Positions 61,501-64,000 of a stretch of DNA of 64,000 nt are shown piece by piece; positions within the stretch are counted from its first letter, which is position 1, and each line of letters starts with the position of its first letter. Below the pieces are notes generated by a model. That model worked only from the letters and a program-made list of their open reading frames with translations, did not search any database and was not told the DNA's origin. The translations under genes and the position numbers were made by a program. Origin of the DNA: Arthrobacter sp. 31Y. GTDB taxonomy: Bacteria; Actinomycetota; Actinomycetes; Actinomycetales; Micrococcaceae. Where the stretch lies: the NCBI RefSeq assembly GCF_000526335.1, contig NZ_JAFW01000001.1:3906001-3970000 (forward strand), read 5' to 3'.

Positions 61501-64000
61501 CCGCCAGATCGCCGTTGATGCGACCGCCAATGACACAGACCCCGATGGCGACCTCATCCGTATCCTGACGGACAGCATCGAGGCTGATGCCGGACTCGAT
61601 GCCAAGGTCAGCCAGACCAGCGGCCGGATCCTTGTGACCGCTCCGGCAGCGGAGGGCACCGTCAACGTACGCTACTCGGTGGCTGATGACCGCGATGCGG
61701 TGGGCCAGGCCAGTATCCGCGTGGTAGTTCAGAATGACCTGCCCTTGCAGGCGCCGATTGCACGCGATGACCGCGTGACCTCGGCGCAGACTCTCGGCAA
61801 AACAGCCGTGGACGTCCCGGTCCTGAAGAACGATGAGGATCCGGACGGCGTGGGGGAGAACCTCAAGGTCGCTACCGGTTTGGACACGGCACGTCCCGGC
61901 CCCGAAGGCAACGTCATTGTTGACCTCACCGAGCAGCCGCAACTGGTGCCCTACACCGTGGAAGACGTGGATGGCCAGAAGTCCACGGCCATCATCTGGG
62001 TTCCCGGGATTGGCCAGCAGGTTCCCACACTCGCCAAGGACGAGGTGGTGGAACTTGTCTCAGGCCAGTCCGTCACGGTGAACCTCTCCGAGTGGGTCAA
62101 GGTCCGGGAAGGACGCTCACCGCGCCTTACCCAGACCGATCGCATCAAGCTCATCGGTGCTGACGGCAGCGATCCCATAGCCAACGGTGGTACTGCGTTG
62201 AAGTACACCGCCGGAGCGGAATACGTGGGCCCCGGCTCCATCAGCTTTGAAGTCACTGACGGAACAGGCCCGGATGACCCCAACGGCCTCAAATCGACGC
62301 TGAGCATTCGCACCAAAGTTCTGCCCGATCCCAACAAGAACAACCCTCCCGTCCTCCTGGGCAGCGACGTGGAAGTTCCCAAGGGAGACTCTGCCAGCCT
62401 GGATCTGGAGAAGCTGACGTCGGATCCGGACTCGGATGACGTGCAGAACATGAGCTACGAGCTGGTGGGCGATGCCCAAGGCGGCTTCAGGGTGAATGTG
62501 GACGGCAAGACGCTCAAGGTCTCCGCGGACGATTCCGTGCAGATCGGGCAGACGGGCACCGTCCAAGTGAAGGCAAAGGACCGGCGCGGACTGGAAGCCG
62601 TGGCAACCTACAAGCTGTCATTGTCGGCCTCCAACAGGCCCAAACCCGTGGCCAACGACGATGCTGAGCCGGATGCCCAATCCGGAAAGCCAGTGACCGT
62701 AAATGTTTTGGCAAATGATTCCAATCCGTTCCCGGACACTGCGCTGAAGATCGTCTCAGCGGTGACCGAAACGGGCCAGGGAACCGCTGACGTCGGGGGA
62801 GACAGTGTCACCGTCACCCCTGCCGGCGGATTCACCGGCACCATGGTGGTGGCCTACACGGTGCAGGATAAGACCGGCGAGATTTCCCGGTACGCTACTG
62901 CCCGCATCCGTCTGACCGTCAAGGACAAGCCGGCCGCGCCCACTACGCCTTTGGCCCAAAGCGTGGGGGACCAGACCGCGTTGCTGACGTGGAACGCGCC
63001 ACCTGATCGTGGCTCACCCATCACCAAGTACACGGTGTACGGGGAGAACGGCTTCACGCAGGACTGCCCCGCGAATACGTGTACCTTGACTGGGCTGACC
63101 AACAACGTGAAGTACCACTTCGCCGTCACCGCAACCAACGCGATCGACGAATCTGAGCGTTCCCCGGTGTCAGCGGAGGTCCGTCCGGACGTCAAACCGG
63201 ACACCCCTGTGGCACCGACCCTGAAGTTTGGCGACAAGCAGCTTTCCGTGGCGTGGATTGCTCCTGCCAGCAAGGGCTCGCCCATCAAGTCCTACGATCT
63301 TGAGATCTCGCCTGCTCCCGCCGGCCAGAACCCGCAGATCCAGAACCTCACAGGCAACAGCCATGTGTGGACCGGACTGACCAACGGCGTGGCCTACAAG
63401 GTGCGCGTCCTGGCCCGGAACGACGCCAAGGAACCGTCGGAATGGAGCACGTACTCCGCTGCGGAGATTCCTGCTGGCGTGCCGGCAACTCCCGGGGCTC
63501 CCTCGGTGGTAGGTGCAGGTTCTGTGGATTCACGAAGCCAACTGCAGGTCAGCTGGGCAGCGCCGAATAACAATGGTGATGCCGTGTCTACTTACACCCT
63601 GACGACCTACCGAGGTGGCGCTGTTGTAGCGTCGCAAGCCGTGGCGGCGACGTCACAAAATGTGACGGTAGACAACTCCGAAGCTGACTACTCGTTCACA
63701 GTGTCGGCTACCAACAAAGCCGGTGTCAGCGGCGTCAGCCAGCAGTCAGCGGCCATCCGTGCTGCGGGCAAACCAGGCATAGTGGGCGCCCCATCGGCTG
63801 CCTTGGTGGAGACCAACGCTGATGGCGGCAAGATTCAGGTGACGTTCAACCCGTTGGCGGGTACGGAACGCAACGGCTCCAACGTCAATGAGATCAGCTA
63901 TCGGTACGCTCTCACTTCCGGGGGAGGTAGCGGAACAATTGCCCCTGGCGGAGCTGTTGTTGCAGCCGCCAACGGGACGGACACGGCAGTGGTCGTGTGG
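58514..64000 (+). CDS. Giant Ig/cadherin-like and FN3 repeat protein, copy 2 (C-terminus outside window)
   Basis: 1829 codons visible, open to the window edge. GTG start at 58514 with a GGGG run just before it. Architecture parallels copy 1 almost residue for residue: basic N-terminus (FGKLGLKKRQNKK), one TM helix (AGALLITGAILYP), then YPGFKTTEV, VWVVSKTKNAVGRLNYPS, SGANKYVRDCDN, ASPSYVFRVNRDLVVLNDVN, about eleven Ig-like repeats from residue 400 (VLDNDSDPDGD, LKNDVDPNGG, LANDSDPSGG) and FN3 modules from about 1470 (TALLTWNAPPDRGSPITKYT; LQVSWAAPNNNGD). Clearly a tandem duplicate, diverged throughout. Probably anchored in the membrane with the repeats outside. The end of the gene and any unique C-terminal domain cannot be seen. 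Confidence 0.85.
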   Translation, partial: MRNFFGKLGLKKRQNKKILAGTAVTAAGALLITGAILYPGFKTTEVDLNDGGVWVVSKTKNAVGRLNYPSRVLDGAVTPATTTFDVLQHDGNVFVDDESGSTINQVSAANLKLGGDKQLPSSSQVSYGSTVLSVTDPARGKVWALSPSTVNGFDEEGTEPVLTGSPGMVSAVGFDNRIYTADPGKGEITVTTVDANGERTDSQITKVDELKGAGDLQLAVVGDKPVVLDAASGNLFLPGGRKLQLADAREAKLQQSSEDSNYVAIATKKDLLKQPLDGSTAATVSAGGEGVPAAPVQVSKCVHSAWSGANKYVRDCDNDADDKKNDVPKASASPSYVFRVNRDLVVLNDVNSGSVWLVNQNMQLVNNWDEVVPPKNQSDDQDQESADNNTINVLPDRTKPNRPPETKPDEFGVRPGRTSILSVLDNDSDPDGDVLTASVGANGPKMGALENIYGGSAFQIKVPADAKPGTEVFDYNAADGRDLSAGGKVTLRVVAPEENKPPLFKRGEPTTMLVEQGKSVSQNILTDWMDPDGDDLVLLDAKSDNDQDQVKVRRDGLLTYQDSGAAPGKKNVTITVWDGRATTTGRIVVNVQPPGALAPVVNADHVTAVVGQDLVIAPLKNDVDPNGGALRVAHVEAAGPAELGPVTDGGTFTFRSTTPGPIYLTYIASNGPQSSQGLIRVDVESGKDPGAPVAVHDVALLPVGGSVLVDPLANDSDPSGGVLVLQSVTVPDGSSASVSVIDHSVLRVTDVLGAKEPFVFSYTMSNGRASATGTVGVVPVPAPAVVEAPQPKPDEVNVRVNDVVTIPVLDNDTHPQGEELSVDPVLAQSIPEEDGKAFISEKTLRFIAGPTPKTVRAIYNAVDPQGQKSAAAVTIHILPLEGTQNSRPQPQNLTARVVAGGSVRIPVPLDGIDPDGDSVQLTGIDSTPTMGTATAGSSFIDFVAAGDGAGTDSFRYKVIDRQGAVNTGTVTVGVAPRGEDNQKPAPVDDEVKVRPGRQIAVDATANDTDPDGDLIRILTDSIEADAGLDAKVSQTSGRILVTAPAAEGTVNVRYSVADDRDAVGQASIRVVVQNDLPLQAPIARDDRVTSAQTLGKTAVDVPVLKNDEDPDGVGENLKVATGLDTARPGPEGNVIVDLTEQPQLVPYTVEDVDGQKSTAIIWVPGIGQQVPTLAKDEVVELVSGQSVTVNLSEWVKVREGRSPRLTQTDRIKLIGADGSDPIANGGTALKYTAGAEYVGPGSISFEVTDGTGPDDPNGLKSTLSIRTKVLPDPNKNNPPVLLGSDVEVPKGDSASLDLEKLTSDPDSDDVQNMSYELVGDAQGGFRVNVDGKTLKVSADDSVQIGQTGTVQVKAKDRRGLEAVATYKLSLSASNRPKPVANDDAEPDAQSGKPVTVNVLANDSNPFPDTALKIVSAVTETGQGTADVGGDSVTVTPAGGFTGTMVVAYTVQDKTGEISRYATARIRLTVKDKPAAPTTPLAQSVGDQTALLTWNAPPDRGSPITKYTVYGENGFTQDCPANTCTLTGLTNNVKYHFAVTATNAIDESERSPVSAEVRPDVKPDTPVAPTLKFGDKQLSVAWIAPASKGSPIKSYDLEISPAPAGQNPQIQNLTGNSHVWTGLTNGVAYKVRVLARNDAKEPSEWSTYSAAEIPAGVPATPGAPSVVGAGSVDSRSQLQVSWAAPNNNGDAVSTYTLTTYRGGAVVASQAVAATSQNVTVDNSEADYSFTVSATNKAGVSGVSQQSAAIRAAGKPGIVGAPSAALVETNADGGKIQVTFNPLAGTERNGSNVNEISYRYALTSGGGSGTIAPGGAVVAAANGTDTAVVVW

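Noticed and set aside
59795..61942. A 715-residue open frame on the minus strand
   Set aside because: Antisense to the repeats of giant protein 2; composition mirrors the DPDGD-coding repeats and shows no protein family.

Overview
The window is a 64 kb piece of a high-GC actinobacterial chromosome. Gene content and order point to Arthrobacter/Paenarthrobacter (Micrococcaceae): acyl-CoA carboxylase beta+epsilon next to birA and a PH-domain protein/adenylate cyclase pair, an NnaR-type HemD regulator in a nir operon, a cysteine-less LpdA, a secreted levansucrase, and giant Ig/FN3 membrane-anchored proteins. This assignment is inference from gene families, not a database result. I found no rRNA, tRNA, CRISPR array or intact insertion sequence.

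Region by region. (1) 1-6.2 kb: 3' end of mfd, a YdjM-like membrane hydrolase, a beta-helix lipoprotein with a small membrane protein, deoC, an orphan FAD/NAD oxidoreductase, a decayed gene with two frameshifts, a DHFR-like reductase and a small membrane protein. (2) 6.3-14.2 kb: a umuD-type gene and a umuC-type polymerase gene, each behind its own LexA/SOS box, with about 6.1 kb between them that holds an MFS exporter+ArsR pair, two CNNM/CorC-like membrane proteins, a possible DNA-ligase remnant and a secreted FG-GAP repeat protein. (3) 14.2-19.7 kb: nitrite assimilation: nirB, a uroporphyrinogen-III methyltransferase and an NnaR-like HemD/winged-helix regulator on the minus strand; nirD divergent; a four-element GlnR-type box between nirB and nirD. 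(4) 19.7-26.2 kb: phosphosugar mutase and purine nucleoside phosphorylase, separated by a secreted levanase/levansucrase pair. (5) 26.3-34 kb: LpdA, an MBL hydrolase framed by two 71-bp palindromic repeats, then nasB-nasA-narK for nitrate uptake and reduction. (6) 34.2-51.9 kb: MHS transporter, acyl-CoA carboxylase alpha, Maf, MMPL transporter with TetR, YbjQ, DAACS symporter, two 82-bp palindromic repeats, DUF885 peptidase-like protein, carboxylase epsilon and beta, SDR, birA, PH protein, class III cyclase. (7) 52-64 kb: two tandem, homologous, very large single-pass proteins with about 11 cadherin/Ig-like repeats and FN3 domains; the second runs off the window.

How the genes fit together. 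narK, nasA and nasB import nitrate and reduce it to nitrite. nirBD reduces nitrite to ammonium. The SUMT supplies the siroheme precursor for NirB, and the HemD-like protein with GlnR probably regulates nir. The carboxylase alpha, beta and epsilon subunits with BirA form a biotin-dependent acyl-CoA carboxylase system. deoC, phosphosugar mutase and purine nucleoside phosphorylase make up a (deoxy)nucleoside salvage set. Many transcription units end in long, clean hairpins, which makes operon limits unusually easy to read.
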